This document shows positions 45,362 through 54,123 of a stretch of 64,000 nucleotides of DNA, in pieces (the first letter of the stretch is position 1; each line of letters begins with the position of its first letter). Where the stretch lies: the NCBI GenBank assembly GCA_029243545.1, contig JAQWRV010000006.1, positions 124,001 through 188,000 on the forward strand. The letters run 5' to 3'. The notes beneath the pieces were generated by a model, which saw only the letters and a program-made list of their open reading frames with translations, made no database searches and was not told the DNA's origin. A program made the position numbers and the translations under genes. This DNA comes from Rhodospirillaceae bacterium (GTDB taxonomy: Bacteria > Pseudomonadota > Alphaproteobacteria > Rhodospirillales > Rhodospirillaceae).

Positions 45362-45784
45362 ATGCCTCTCCACCTCATAAAATTAGCAGTTGGCATAGAA
45401 CATATTGATCATCTCAAGGAACGGCAAAGCCGCTTCATCAATGACGTTGGTAATGCTCAGCATACGACACGCATGTTTCCCAAGCGCAGCGATGCTTTGC
45501 TTGATGATGGCTCCATGTTTTGGGTTATTAAGCGAATGGTGCTAGTGCGGCAACCGATCATCGCACTCCACAAGGGCACCAACCAGGAAGGCCGCAGCAT
45601 GTGTGTGATAGAGCTTGCTCCTCACCACATTTACGTTCAGCCGCAGCGCAAACGTCCGTTCCAGGGTTGGCGTTATTTGAAGCCGGATGAAGCCCCCAAA
45701 GATATTGCGGACGGTGACGGTTACATAGAGCCTGACATGCCTGACGACATGCGTGCCGAACTGAGCCGCATCGGCCTCATTTGA
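45362..45784 (+). CDS. DUF1489 family protein
   Basis: A 140-residue protein of DUF1489, a family largely confined to Alphaproteobacteria. Typical blocks are MPLHLIKLAVGI at the start, HTTRMFPKR and GSMFWVIKRMVLVRQPI in the middle and WRYLKPDEAPKD near the end. No leader or membrane segment is present, so it is cytoplasmic. The function is unknown. The ATG is preceded by ACAGTACC with no strong ribosome site. It stands alone between the serine hydrolase pair and a convergent SDR gene 14 nt away. Confidence 0.88.
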   Translation: MPLHLIKLAVGIEHIDHLKERQSRFINDVGNAQHTTRMFPKRSDALLDDGSMFWVIKRMVLVRQPIIALHKGTNQEGRSMCVIELAPHHIYVQPQRKRPFQGWRYLKPDEAPKDIADGDGYIEPDMPDDMRAELSRIGLI

Positions 45785-45798
45785 GGCCCAGGCTTGTT

Positions 45799-46650
45799 CT
45801 ACATAATTTCAGGGTGTTCATGTTTGGGTTGAAGACACTTCTCAAACGCGTCTTTTGCAGCGGCGTCGTGATCCCAAAACTTGGCGATGACTCGACGACC
45901 CGTTAATCCATTAGTTTCGTCAGTACACATCCATACGGCTGGTGGAACGATGACGTCGCCTGGCAAAATACGGTCAGCGCGCGTGCCGACTGCACCGGCG
46001 ACCATTTCCTGTGAAATAAAATCTGTATCAGAGGCACCGCCGGGCAATAATATATTGACGTCGACGTTATGATCTCCGAGTTCACGTGCCCAAACAATAT
46101 GTGCCGTTTCCAATCCAGACTTGGATGCCCCGTAGGGTGACAGTCCTGTACCAATCATGGTCGTTAAACTTGTTGATATGCTAAAAACTTTACCAAATTT
46201 CCGATCCATCATGTGTGGAACGGTTGCTTTAGTCATCTGGAAGCTACCCGTAAGATTAGTATCAATTACGGTTCGCCAGGCCTCTAGGGGAACATCCCAG
46301 AAGCGTGTTGTGTCGTCGCCCCCCGTTACCTTGTATTCCCTACTGCCTCTCCCGGCATTGTTGATCAGCACATCAATCTGACCATAGGTATCGAGTGTCT
46401 CATCTACTGTGCGTTGACAATCATCCCAATCCCGCACGTCTGCTTTTATAGCTATGCAATGACCAGGGCCGGCAATTGCTTCGGCTTTGCCGGTTACATC
46501 GTTCCACTGGCCTACGTCCCGGGTTCCCGTGAGGGCGACTTTGGCCCCCCCTTTAAGCAAGGCTTCAGCGATGAACCAACCGAACCCGCGGCTTCCCCCT
46601 GTAATGAGGACCACTCGGTCTTTGAGCGAAGGATGGAGAATGTCCGACAT
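45799..46650 (-). CDS. Short-chain dehydrogenase/reductase
   Basis: A 283-residue classical SDR. The cofactor motif GGSRGFG follows VVLITG, NNAG is present, and the active site is YGASKSG (YxxxK intact). The C-terminus is longer than usual by about 30 residues. The ATG at 46650 (MSDILHPSLKDR) is chosen because AAAGGAAA precedes it; the longer frame to 46737 lacks a site. It is divergent from the broken TPR gene. It probably oxidises or reduces a hydroxy/keto group with NAD(P)(H); substrate unknown. Confidence 0.9.
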   Translation of the reverse strand: MSDILHPSLKDRVVLITGGSRGFGWFIAEALLKGGAKVALTGTRDVGQWNDVTGKAEAIAGPGHCIAIKADVRDWDDCQRTVDETLDTYGQIDVLINNAGRGSREYKVTGGDDTTRFWDVPLEAWRTVIDTNLTGSFQMTKATVPHMMDRKFGKVFSISTSLTTMIGTGLSPYGASKSGLETAHIVWARELGDHNVDVNILLPGGASDTDFISQEMVAGAVGTRADRILPGDVIVPPAVWMCTDETNGLTGRRVIAKFWDHDAAAKDAFEKCLQPKHEHPEIM

Positions 46651-46780
46651 CGGTGTTTCCTTTGGATTTTCCATTGTGGATTGCTGCGGTACTGTGGCCC
46701 GCAACGATCCATCTGTCACGTGTGACAATGCACACAACAGCGCTGTGGATCACAATGTGAACAGGATAACTATCGCCATC

Positions 46781-47164
46781 ATGAGTGACCCTGAACAGTT
46801 AAAAGGCGAATCCGATATAGCGTTCAGGGCCGGAAAGCTCGCCGAAGCACGCGAATTGTATGAGGCGGCTTTGTCTCTTAGGTCCGATTGGGTGGCGGCA
46901 CACAACAATCTTGCGATGGTTCTATGGCAATTGGGTGATAAGGGAGGTGCTGAAAGTCATTTTTGTAGCGCCTTAGCAGTGGATTCAGATCAAATAGGAA
47001 CGCTGAGCGATCTTGGCGCACTTCTTGTCGAACAGGAGCATTTATAAGAGGCTGATGAGATACTTAGTCACGCCTGTTCTCTAGCTCCCGACAATCCTTG
47101 CATTCTCTACAACTGTGCGCTTCTTTCATTCGCGGGGAGACAGCACGTCTCCAATTCTAGCTGA
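46781..47164 (+). pseudogene. Truncated TPR-repeat gene with in-frame TAA
   Basis: The ATG at 46781 opens a TPR protein (GKLAEARELYEAALSLRSD, then AAHNNLAMVLWQLGD and IGTLSDLGALLVEQEHL). TAA follows at 47045-47047, and the same frame goes on with EADEILSHACSLAPDNPC, ILYNCALLSFAGRQHV, ending at TGA near 47164. A single change from TAT or TAC explains the stop. Without it the remnant would be ~127 codons, still short for a TPR protein, so the 3' part is probably also lost. It resembles the repeat part of the gene at 5359. Confidence 0.65.
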
Positions 47165-47183
47165 AAATATTAACCGCACGCCG

Positions 47184-48077
47184 TTATAACAATGGCGGCA
47201 AAATAATCAGCGGGACGCCAACAGCGAGGAGCAGGATTCCGACAAGTTTGTGCTTGGTCATTGGTTCGTTGAGTAAGATACGTCCCAGTATCAACGCGGA
47301 TAACAGTCCGATGACGCGCTTAAGTGACTCGACGACCCCAATGAGCGTTAGTTGGTAGGCGACAAGTTGGCATCCATAAGCAATGCCGGCGGACAGGGAT
47401 GCTAACGCCGCAGGTGTTGCGGCATCGCGTATGGTCACAACGGATGCAGTTTTCCGGAACATAAACAGGTAGACAATCATGGTTGCTGAAATCAAGCACA
47501 CCTGGATAAAGGCATGGGTCGCCGGGGATGACATTTGAACACTAGTTTTGTCGAGCGGCGCTGTTGCGGACCAAAGTAGAGCAACAGCCAGCATGTAACG
47601 TGCACCTTTATCAGTGGCGAATCGCTTAAAAACGGCGACAATCCGCGGATTGTCTTCCGGCAGGTAAAGCCACATCAAACCTATGACTGAAACCAAAATG
47701 CCCATGATCTGTTGATTGCTGGGGATTTCGTTTAGCGCGACCGCGCCGAATACGGTCGTGAGAACGGGAGCCAATGCGAGTACGGGCACGGTGAGACTTA
47801 GAGAGCTGGCCCGCAAGGCCATAATAAAAAATAGATTAGCGAAAAGACTCGTAAGAGCAGTCGCTAGGCCAATGGGCCAATATTCGGTATTCAGCGAAAA
47901 AGAATCGGTGACTACCATCCAAGCGCCAAGCAAGGGGACCTGGCCAACTACGAAAACCGTCAGCAACGTGGTTGACTGAATAGAGGCGCTAGCAACCTTG
48001 CGATAATAATCGCTTGCGGCAAATGCAATCGCGCAGGCAAGAGTCAAAGCGAGGGCTGGAATGGATACCGCGAGCAT
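47184..48077 (-). CDS. EamA/DMT-superfamily transporter
   Basis: A 297-residue membrane protein with ten hydrophobic segments in two homologous EamA halves. Typical elements are VFGAVALNEIPSNQQIMGI at the end of the first half and SALILGRILLNEPMTKHKLVGI at the same place in the second. The family exports or imports amino acids, nucleosides and other small metabolites. The ATG at 48077 has AAGGCTC-like upstream bases and no strong ribosome site. It is divergent from the small frame at 48194 and downstream of the TPR remnant on the opposite strand. Confidence 0.88.
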   Translation of the reverse strand: MLAVSIPALALTLACAIAFAASDYYRKVASASIQSTTLLTVFVVGQVPLLGAWMVVTDSFSLNTEYWPIGLATALTSLFANLFFIMALRASSLSLTVPVLALAPVLTTVFGAVALNEIPSNQQIMGILVSVIGLMWLYLPEDNPRIVAVFKRFATDKGARYMLAVALLWSATAPLDKTSVQMSSPATHAFIQVCLISATMIVYLFMFRKTASVVTIRDAATPAALASLSAGIAYGCQLVAYQLTLIGVVESLKRVIGLLSALILGRILLNEPMTKHKLVGILLLAVGVPLIILPPLL

Positions 48078-48193
48078 AGAAAATAAGAGCCTTTAGCCTC
48101 AAAGCCTTGTGATGAATGTTCAAACGGCATGACACAATGTTGCCTGGGCGGGCGTGTCTTATGGTCTCATGCACCATCGCATGTGAGATCAAT

Positions 48194-48361
48194 ATGAGAC
48201 CAGTCATTATCGGGGCATTTGTGTTCATCTCGGCCGCGTTCTATGCGGCAAGCTCTGCAGCGGCAATGCAAAGCGGCGGCTATGTCAGCGGTCAGTCAGG
48301 CACCGGCTCTAAAGGAGACGCAGCACTCGGGGCACCGCTGTATGCCGGAGACCCAATGTGA
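48194..48361 (+). CDS. Possible small secreted protein (55 aa)
   Basis: A 55-codon frame with a convincing signal peptide (MRPVIIGAFVFISAAFYAA, Ala-rich cut site) followed by a Gly/Ser-rich mature stretch of about 30 residues. It may be a genuine tiny exported protein, but the ribosome site is weak and the frame could be a chance opening. It fills most of the 460-base interval between the EamA transporter and DUF2333. The remaining 176 bases to 48538 contain nothing recognisable. Confidence 0.35.
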   Translation: MRPVIIGAFVFISAAFYAASSAAAMQSGGYVSGQSGTGSKGDAALGAPLYAGDPM

Positions 48362-48537
48362 TTGCTATTGGTGGGGGCCGGTTCAAAGTTCTAGAGGTCG
48401 CTTTTACTTGCGGGAACCAAGAATTCCGCGCCAATGTGCCCTAAAAGTCGCGACCAAAACTTAGATGCCGATAATCCCCATCATTTCACTAACCCGCCGT
48501 TGACCTCCGCTTTCTTCGGCCCCATGTTGAGGGGGTT

Positions 48538-49536
48538 ATGGAAGCTGTTAAAAACCGTGTCGTCGAACTCCTCGGCCGTCTCTTTGAGGAAGTAAAGCGC
48601 CTCGTTATCCGTGATGCCGCTGAGACGCCATCGCCCTTGCCGTTACGTATTGGCGCTGCCGCTATTGCGATAATTGTTATTTATTTTGGTGTCGGTATGG
48701 CGTGGTACAGCACTATTACCGATGATATAGAATTTCAGCCCGGCGCAAATTATGCGTTCGAAGGCGGCTCTAAAGCGGTCGCAACGGCTGCCGCACTAGT
48801 CGCCCGGGAGGCAGGCCGATGGGCGCCTAACAAGCCCTGGCTCCACCCAGCTGCCGGCCTTGATAACATGCCCAACTATCAACTGGGTATTTTGTATGCG
48901 TCATCCCGGTTTGCCATAGAGCTGGGTGATGGCTTGGGCCGCACCCGTGGCTCCTCTGCCATCGACCCTGATCTCGACCGAGCAGCTGGTCTGCTCAAAT
49001 ATGACGGCACTATCTGGTATTGGGGGTCGAGCAACTTTGTCCCGACGGCGACGGCGGATTCTCAATATCTCCAAGGTGTAGAGGCGCTGAGCAACTTCAA
49101 TCGCCGGCTGGCCAGTGGCGACGCCACCTATGATCGCCGGGCCGATAACCTGATCGCGTTCTTGGATCGTGTTTCTTCTGATCTAGGGTCGGCTTCTGCC
49201 GCGCTTGACGAGCAGGCGCTACAATCCAATGCAGGGTACTTTGATTTTCTGGCTGATGATGTCTTTTACAACATTAAAGGACGCCTCTATGGCTATGCCC
49301 TCATTTTGCGCGACGTCGGCAGTGATTTCGGCTTGGTCATTGCCGAAAAGCAGGCGTCTGCGATTTGGGAACAGATGATGGCGAGCTTGCGTACCGCCGC
49401 CGAGATGGATCCCCTTATTGTCGCCAATGGCAAGCAGGATGGACTATTCGTTCCTTCTCATTTGTCGGCTCAGGGGTTTTACCTCCTCCGGGCGCGCACC
49501 CAGCTCAAAGAAGTCGCGGACGCTCTCACTAAGTAG
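48538..49536 (+). CDS. DUF2333 family protein
   Basis: A 332-residue protein of DUF2333. It has one transmembrane helix near the N-terminus (residues 40-58, IGAAAIAIIVIYFGVGMA) preceded by a cytoplasmic segment, and a large periplasmic domain. Family hallmarks are WYSTITDDIEF, GRWAPNKPWLHPAAGLDNMPN and LKYDGTIWYWGS. DUF2333 is widespread in Proteobacteria without a defined role; a cell-envelope function is suspected. No partner adjoins it; msrB follows 86 nt later. Confidence 0.88.
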   Translation: MEAVKNRVVELLGRLFEEVKRLVIRDAAETPSPLPLRIGAAAIAIIVIYFGVGMAWYSTITDDIEFQPGANYAFEGGSKAVATAAALVAREAGRWAPNKPWLHPAAGLDNMPNYQLGILYASSRFAIELGDGLGRTRGSSAIDPDLDRAAGLLKYDGTIWYWGSSNFVPTATADSQYLQGVEALSNFNRRLASGDATYDRRADNLIAFLDRVSSDLGSASAALDEQALQSNAGYFDFLADDVFYNIKGRLYGYALILRDVGSDFGLVIAEKQASAIWEQMMASLRTAAEMDPLIVANGKQDGLFVPSHLSAQGFYLLRARTQLKEVADALTK

Positions 49537-49622
49537 CCTTCGTCTGACTAAATCTTGACTCAAGGCATCCGAATGGGGCCATTTTCCGTACATCATATGT
49601 GGACAGAGCAAGGGAATGAACC

Positions 49623-50024
49623 ATGTCGAAATTGGATAAGACAGACGCTGAGTGGAAAGAAGGCCTCACACCGGAGCAATTTCATATTCTTCGCGAAAAG
49701 GGTACCGAGCGGGCGTGGGCCGGGCTGTACAACGATTTCAAAGGCAAGGGGGTCTTCCACTGCGCCGGATGCGGTGCGCCCCTCTTCAATGCTGACACCA
49801 AATTTGATTCAGGGTCCGGCTGGCCCAGTTTCTATGAAAAGTTAGACCCGGACGCTGTAGCGGAACATCGAGACGTAGCGCACGGCATGATCCGAACGGA
49901 AGTCACCTGTGCCGCGTGCGACGGTCACCTCGGCCACGTATTCCCGGATGGTCCGCAACCCACGGGGCAGCGGTACTGCATCAATTCAATCTCGATCGTT
50001 CACGAAGACGATATGGATAAATAG
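49623..50024 (+). CDS. msrB: Peptide-methionine (R)-S-oxide reductase MsrB
   Basis: A 133-residue MsrB, which reduces methionine-R-sulfoxide in proteins. Two zinc CxxC pairs are present (CAGC near residue 45 and CAAC near 97). The catalytic block is [21 protein letters not shown] with the nucleophilic cysteine in RYCINS. Length and start are standard, and no leader is present, so it is cytoplasmic. It is 8 nt upstream of the DUF427 gene, with which it may be co-transcribed. It would protect against oxidative damage. Confidence 0.95.
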   Translation: MSKLDKTDAEWKEGLTPEQFHILREKGTERAWAGLYNDFKGKGVFHCAGCGAPLFNADTKFDSGSGWPSFYEKLDPDAVAEHRDVAHGMIRTEVTCAACDGHLGHVFPDGPQPTGQRYCINSISIVHEDDMDK

Positions 50025-50031
50025 ACTCACC

Positions 50032-50511
50032 GTGCCGTCGACGCTGATCAAAGAATCCGTTTGGGACTATCCACGTCCTCCGGCGCTTATTGCCGATACC
50101 AGGCACGTGCGCGTGGAGTTCGCTGACGAAACCGTGGTGTCGACCAATGGTGCGTACCGTGTGCTTGAAACCAGTCATCCGCCTTCCTTTTACGTCCCCG
50201 CGGATGATGTAAATTTTGATCTGCTCGTATCCACTCGGAAACAATCGTTCTGCGAATGGAAAGGCGTTGCCGTGTATTGGACTGTCAAAGTTGGGCTGCA
50301 AATCGTTGAGAACGCGGGCTGGAGTTATACGAATCCACTCAAACGATTCGCTGCAATCAAGGATTACGTGTCATTCTATCCCAGCCTTATGCACGCGTGT
50401 TTCGTCGGCGACGAACAAGTCCAAGGCCAAGAAGGCGATTTCTATGGCGGATGGATTACGTCTGAAATTGCGGGCCCGTTCAAAGGCGGGCCGGGTACCT
50501 GGGGTTGGTAG
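50032..50511 (+). CDS. DUF427 family protein
   Basis: A 159-residue DUF427 protein. The GTG at 50032 is used because the conserved family start (KESVWDYPRPP) follows within ten residues and upstream in-frame codons lie in msrB. Conserved features are RVEFADETVV, the ETSHPPSFYVP segment and the C-terminal FYGGWITSEIAGPFKGGPGT. The fold is a small beta barrel of unknown activity; some members bear on nucleotide or carbohydrate binding, unproven. It follows msrB by seven bases and precedes the cupin gene by 30. Confidence 0.88.
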   Translation: MPSTLIKESVWDYPRPPALIADTRHVRVEFADETVVSTNGAYRVLETSHPPSFYVPADDVNFDLLVSTRKQSFCEWKGVAVYWTVKVGLQIVENAGWSYTNPLKRFAAIKDYVSFYPSLMHACFVGDEQVQGQEGDFYGGWITSEIAGPFKGGPGTWGW

Positions 50512-50541
50512 CCGTTAACCATCCATTACGAGGGCTTTGTC

Positions 50542-50862
50542 ATGAAAATCGTCCGCACCGCTGACCAGGCTTACAAGCCCTACGCTGAAGACTATGATGC
50601 CAAAGGGATAGAACGGGCTGATCTTTGGCGGGATGGTGAAAACGTCGCATTCGATCTTTTCCGCATCAAAAAAGGCGCTGACTACGAAGAGCACACCCAT
50701 GACAGTTGGGAAATCATGTTCGTGGTTTCCGGCAAGATCAATTTATCGGGTGAGATTCTTGGTCCCGGCGACTTTGTCTTTACAGAGCCCGGTGAAAGTC
50801 ATGTGGCGGAGAACCTTGAGGATACGGTGGTTCTGCTGGGATTCGGCAAGCATTACGACTGA
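50542..50862 (+). CDS. Cupin-domain protein
   Basis: A 106-residue single cupin. Motif 1 is EHTHDSWEIMFVVSG, giving two His and one Glu as metal ligands, and motif 2 is PGDFVFTEPGESHVAE with the final His. The barrel could be a small dioxygenase, isomerase or sensor; nothing selects among these. GAGGG precedes the ATG by about nine bases. It is last in the msrB-DUF427-cupin run. The 123 bases after it are AT-rich without a recognisable hairpin. Confidence 0.85.
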   Translation: MKIVRTADQAYKPYAEDYDAKGIERADLWRDGENVAFDLFRIKKGADYEEHTHDSWEIMFVVSGKINLSGEILGPGDFVFTEPGESHVAENLEDTVVLLGFGKHYD

Positions 50863-50985
50863 TTCCTAAATTGAGAAACTTTCTCAGAATTTACACCCCT
50901 TTTTCGACCTAATTAAGATAATAAATTAACGATCTTATTCCATGATTTAGGCGTTATTCTCCATTAATCCTTTCACGCGTTTCAT

Positions 50986-52572
50986 TTGTTTGAGTTTAGG
51001 CCTGTGTCCGATCCTGTCCGTTATTACTTAACTGAAGATGGCCCTGTCATTGGCACTCCGCCGGGCGAAGTCGGTTTGGGCAGTAGCCGTGAAGGGCAAT
51101 CCTTTGAATTGGAGGATGTCAAATGGGGCAATCCAGCCAACGGCACCACAGGCGGCACAGTCACTTGGAGCTTTGCCACATCCAATCTGGGAATAGAGCC
51201 TGAGGCATTTACTTTGCCCATGTTTGGGTTCTTTCAAGATGAAGTGCGCTCCGCTTTTGATGCCTGGGAAGCCGTCGCTGATATAGATTTTGTCGAAGTT
51301 TCTGATGGCGAAGACGTCAACATCCGCTTTGGCATGGGCGTTTTAGATGGATCAGTGAGTAGCGGTGGGTCCACTGTCGGTACGGCGTTCTATTCGTTCT
51401 CCCAAGGATCGTTAATTCAGGCTCACATTGTCATGGATGTGGATGACTTCAATACCCGGGGTGATCAATCAGGGTTCTTTCTAACCGCATTGCATGAAAT
51501 TGGTCACGCCATTGGGCTGGACCATGAAAACGACGTTCCCTCAATCATGTCATCGTTTATTAATGGTTCTTTAACCGCTTTGACGGCTGACGATATCAGT
51601 GGCGTGCAGACAATCTACGGAGCCTCGGTTACGGGATCTGCTGACGATCTGGGCGTGCCATCAAACACCATTCCAGGTATCACTGTGTCCGAAGGGACAA
51701 CGGATGCCCCCGCGTCCACTTCAACGACATTTTCACTTATTTCCGGAGACTCCTTTGAAGGGGAGTTGGATACGAGCACGGACCGCGATTGGGTGGCTAT
51801 CGATCTTACTGTAGGCACGCAATACACTTTTGATCTTAAAGGCATTGATGAAAGCGGGGGAACACTCGACGATCCGTTCCTGGTGTTGCGCAATGCCAGT
51901 GGTGGTTTTGTCGCCCAGGATGATGACAGTGGAACAGGCCTCAACTCCCAAATCGTTTTCACGCCAGAATCGTCGGGCACCTTCTACCTCTCGGCCCGCG
52001 GCTTTGGTGGCAACTCTGGCACCTATACCCTCACTACTTCCCCAGAAGAACGCACCGATGAAGGTGGCGACACCACGCCCGATCCATCTCCAGGCGGGCA
52101 GACAATTTCAGAAGGGGATACGGACGCGGCGGGTGACACATCCACGTCAGCACAAATGTCCGTTGGCGATACCTTTCAAGGGCAACTGGATGTTGCCGGT
52201 GACCGAGACTTTGTACAAATCGATCTTACGGCAGGCACCCAATATACCTTCTCGCTTCAAGGCGCAGATTCTGGTGCGGGTGATACGTTATCAGATCCGT
52301 TCCTCATTTTACGCGACGACGGAGGAACATTTATCAGTCAAGACGACGACAGTGGCACGGGTGCAGAATCCCTAATCACATTCACTCCGTCCTCGTCAGG
52401 CACCTACTATCTCTCCGTGCGTAACTTTACCGGAGACACGGGGACTTATTCTCTGACGGCCTCTGCCAGTAGCGCGGCGCAGACAGAGCAGAGCGCGGCA
52501 AGCGAAGGATATGTGACATCAATTGATGCGGCTGATGTGCTGGCAATCTTGGACGAAGTGCAACTGAGCTAA
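50986..52572 (+). CDS. Matrixin-like (M10) metalloprotease with two PPC domains
   Basis: About 528 residues. The zinc site is HEIGHAIGLDH (His170, 174, 180 counting from TTG 50986) with a Met-turn in PSIMSSF, a metzincin of the matrixin/serralysin group. Two tandem ~120-residue repeats (about residues 225-350 and 365-490) each contain SGTFYLS/SGTYYLS and QDDDSGTG and match bacterial pre-peptidase C-terminal (PPC) domains. No signal peptide is seen; as in serralysins, type I secretion is possible. The start is uncertain: TTG 50986 or GTG 51004. Confidence 0.82.
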   Translation: MFEFRPVSDPVRYYLTEDGPVIGTPPGEVGLGSSREGQSFELEDVKWGNPANGTTGGTVTWSFATSNLGIEPEAFTLPMFGFFQDEVRSAFDAWEAVADIDFVEVSDGEDVNIRFGMGVLDGSVSSGGSTVGTAFYSFSQGSLIQAHIVMDVDDFNTRGDQSGFFLTALHEIGHAIGLDHENDVPSIMSSFINGSLTALTADDISGVQTIYGASVTGSADDLGVPSNTIPGITVSEGTTDAPASTSTTFSLISGDSFEGELDTSTDRDWVAIDLTVGTQYTFDLKGIDESGGTLDDPFLVLRNASGGFVAQDDDSGTGLNSQIVFTPESSGTFYLSARGFGGNSGTYTLTTSPEERTDEGGDTTPDPSPGGQTISEGDTDAAGDTSTSAQMSVGDTFQGQLDVAGDRDFVQIDLTAGTQYTFSLQGADSGAGDTLSDPFLILRDDGGTFISQDDDSGTGAESLITFTPSSSGTYYLSVRNFTGDTGTYSLTASASSAAQTEQSAASEGYVTSIDAADVLAILDEVQLS

Positions 52573-52578
52573 CCGCTT

Positions 52579-54081
52579 TTATTCCCACGTCCAGGTCGAG
52601 CGTTCATTGATGTAACTGTCTAGCCCCGTGCGTGACAGCACTGTCGCTGCAGCGCTGCGGGCGTTGTCAATCACTGCACCATGGTCTAGCGCATGATGCT
52701 TGCCGTTTTGCACCAACCGCTCTCCGTCGATATAAACATCCCGCACTGCCAGGGGGTCATTGGAATACACCAGATTCGACACCAAGGTTTGTGATGGGGA
52801 GAGCGCAACGCGTTGGGTGTCTACGGCAATTAGGTCGGCCTTCTTACCGGTTTCAAGTGAGCCGATTTCATCTTCCAAATGCAGCGCACGGGCACCGCCA
52901 ATGGTCATCAATTCCAACGCCAATTCAGCAGAGCCGAAGCTGGGCTGTTCGCGCCACTGCTTCTGAATGAGCACCGACATCTTCATGGTTTCCCACACGT
53001 TCTGGCTGTTGTTGGTCGAGGCGCCGTCGGTGCCCAGGCCAACGCGTACGCCGGCATCAATCATTTCGGGCAAGCGGGCAACACCCGAAGCGTAATAGGC
53101 GTTGGACACGGGGTTGTGGGAAATCCCGGTCTGTCGTTTGGCGACCAGTTCTACTTCGTCGTCGTCGAGCCATACACCATGGGCCAGCAACGTTTTTGGC
53201 CCGAGCACGCCGAGCTGTTCCAGCTCCGATATGCTACCGTGGCCGAAGCGGCGGCGGCTTTCATCCCGCTCGTCCTGAGAACTGGCCGCGTGCATGACGA
53301 AATGGCTGCTCGTATCCAATGACAATTGATGCATGGCACGGACCATCTCTTCAGTACAGCGCAGCACACCCAAAGCCTCAGGCACGATCATCAACCGGCT
53401 GGAGTTAAACCGCTTCTGCAGCCGCAGCACTTCATTGATGGCTGACTCTGGCGTTTCACGATACGCCTCGGGGATGAACTGGGAACTGCTCGTGTCATCA
53501 GCACTGTCCATTGTTATGCGAGACAGCACAGCCCGCATGCCAGTGCGTTCCAAAGCGGTGGAGACACCGTCCGGCACGTCGGGGTTTGCTGTCGCCATTT
53601 CTCCCGTCGCGCAGGTGGTCACGCCGGTGGTCATAAGTTCGAGAATGGAGAGCTCTGCCGCCGGTTCAGCCGCGGCGCCGTCTAAGGCATCCAGAACCGG
53701 CCACATGCCCTTGCTGAACCACACTTCCAGCGGCATTTCGTCATAGATTCCACGCATGATGCCGTTCGACAAATGGGTGTGACAGTTAATCAGCCCCGGC
53801 ATGACCAGATGGCCGGTCATGGAGCGTCGAGTGACCTCATTTGGCACGGGCCCCAGGTTTGTCATGGCGCCGACGTCTGCGATGCGTCCATTCTTAATCC
53901 ATACATAACCCGACTGAAACGCTCGCCGGTTTGTGTCCATGGTCAGGACGATGGCATCGGTCAGCAGCAGTTCCGAGCCATCTTGCGCATGGGCGGGGGT
54001 GCGTGCGACGGCAGGAAGCAGCGTCGCCAGTCCAGCAGCGGTTCCAGTCCGCAAAAAGGCTTGGCGTGAAAGTTTGCTCAT
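52579..54081 (-). CDS. Tat-exported amidohydrolase (cytosine deaminase/TrzA-like)
   Basis: A 500-residue metal-dependent amidohydrolase of the cytosine-deaminase/ATZ-TRZ group. Metal ligands H101 and H103 are in NCHTHLSNG; later sites are FVMHAASSQDE and LLAHGVWLDDDE, and the catalytic Asp is in GLGTDGASTNN. Unusually it carries a Tat-like leader (SRQAFLRTGTAAGLATLLP, cut after AHA), so it is periplasmic. It would deaminate or dechlorinate a ring or hydrolyse an amide. It ends the deiodinase-like-SDR-SDR operon, 42 nt after the preceding SDR, and converges with the protease gene. Confidence 0.88.
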   Translation of the reverse strand: MSKLSRQAFLRTGTAAGLATLLPAVARTPAHAQDGSELLLTDAIVLTMDTNRRAFQSGYVWIKNGRIADVGAMTNLGPVPNEVTRRSMTGHLVMPGLINCHTHLSNGIMRGIYDEMPLEVWFSKGMWPVLDALDGAAAEPAAELSILELMTTGVTTCATGEMATANPDVPDGVSTALERTGMRAVLSRITMDSADDTSSSQFIPEAYRETPESAINEVLRLQKRFNSSRLMIVPEALGVLRCTEEMVRAMHQLSLDTSSHFVMHAASSQDERDESRRRFGHGSISELEQLGVLGPKTLLAHGVWLDDDEVELVAKRQTGISHNPVSNAYYASGVARLPEMIDAGVRVGLGTDGASTNNSQNVWETMKMSVLIQKQWREQPSFGSAELALELMTIGGARALHLEDEIGSLETGKKADLIAVDTQRVALSPSQTLVSNLVYSNDPLAVRDVYIDGERLVQNGKHHALDHGAVIDNARSAAATVLSRTGLDSYINERSTWTWE

Positions 54082-54123
54082 CTCTATTTCCCTTTCATTG
54101 GTATTGCTTAGATGTGGGATTGT

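Noticed and set aside
51661-52460. Repeat region of the protease as a CRISPR or DNA-level tandem repeat
   Set aside because: The similarity is at protein level with domain-length units of about 120 residues (PPC domains), not short direct repeats.
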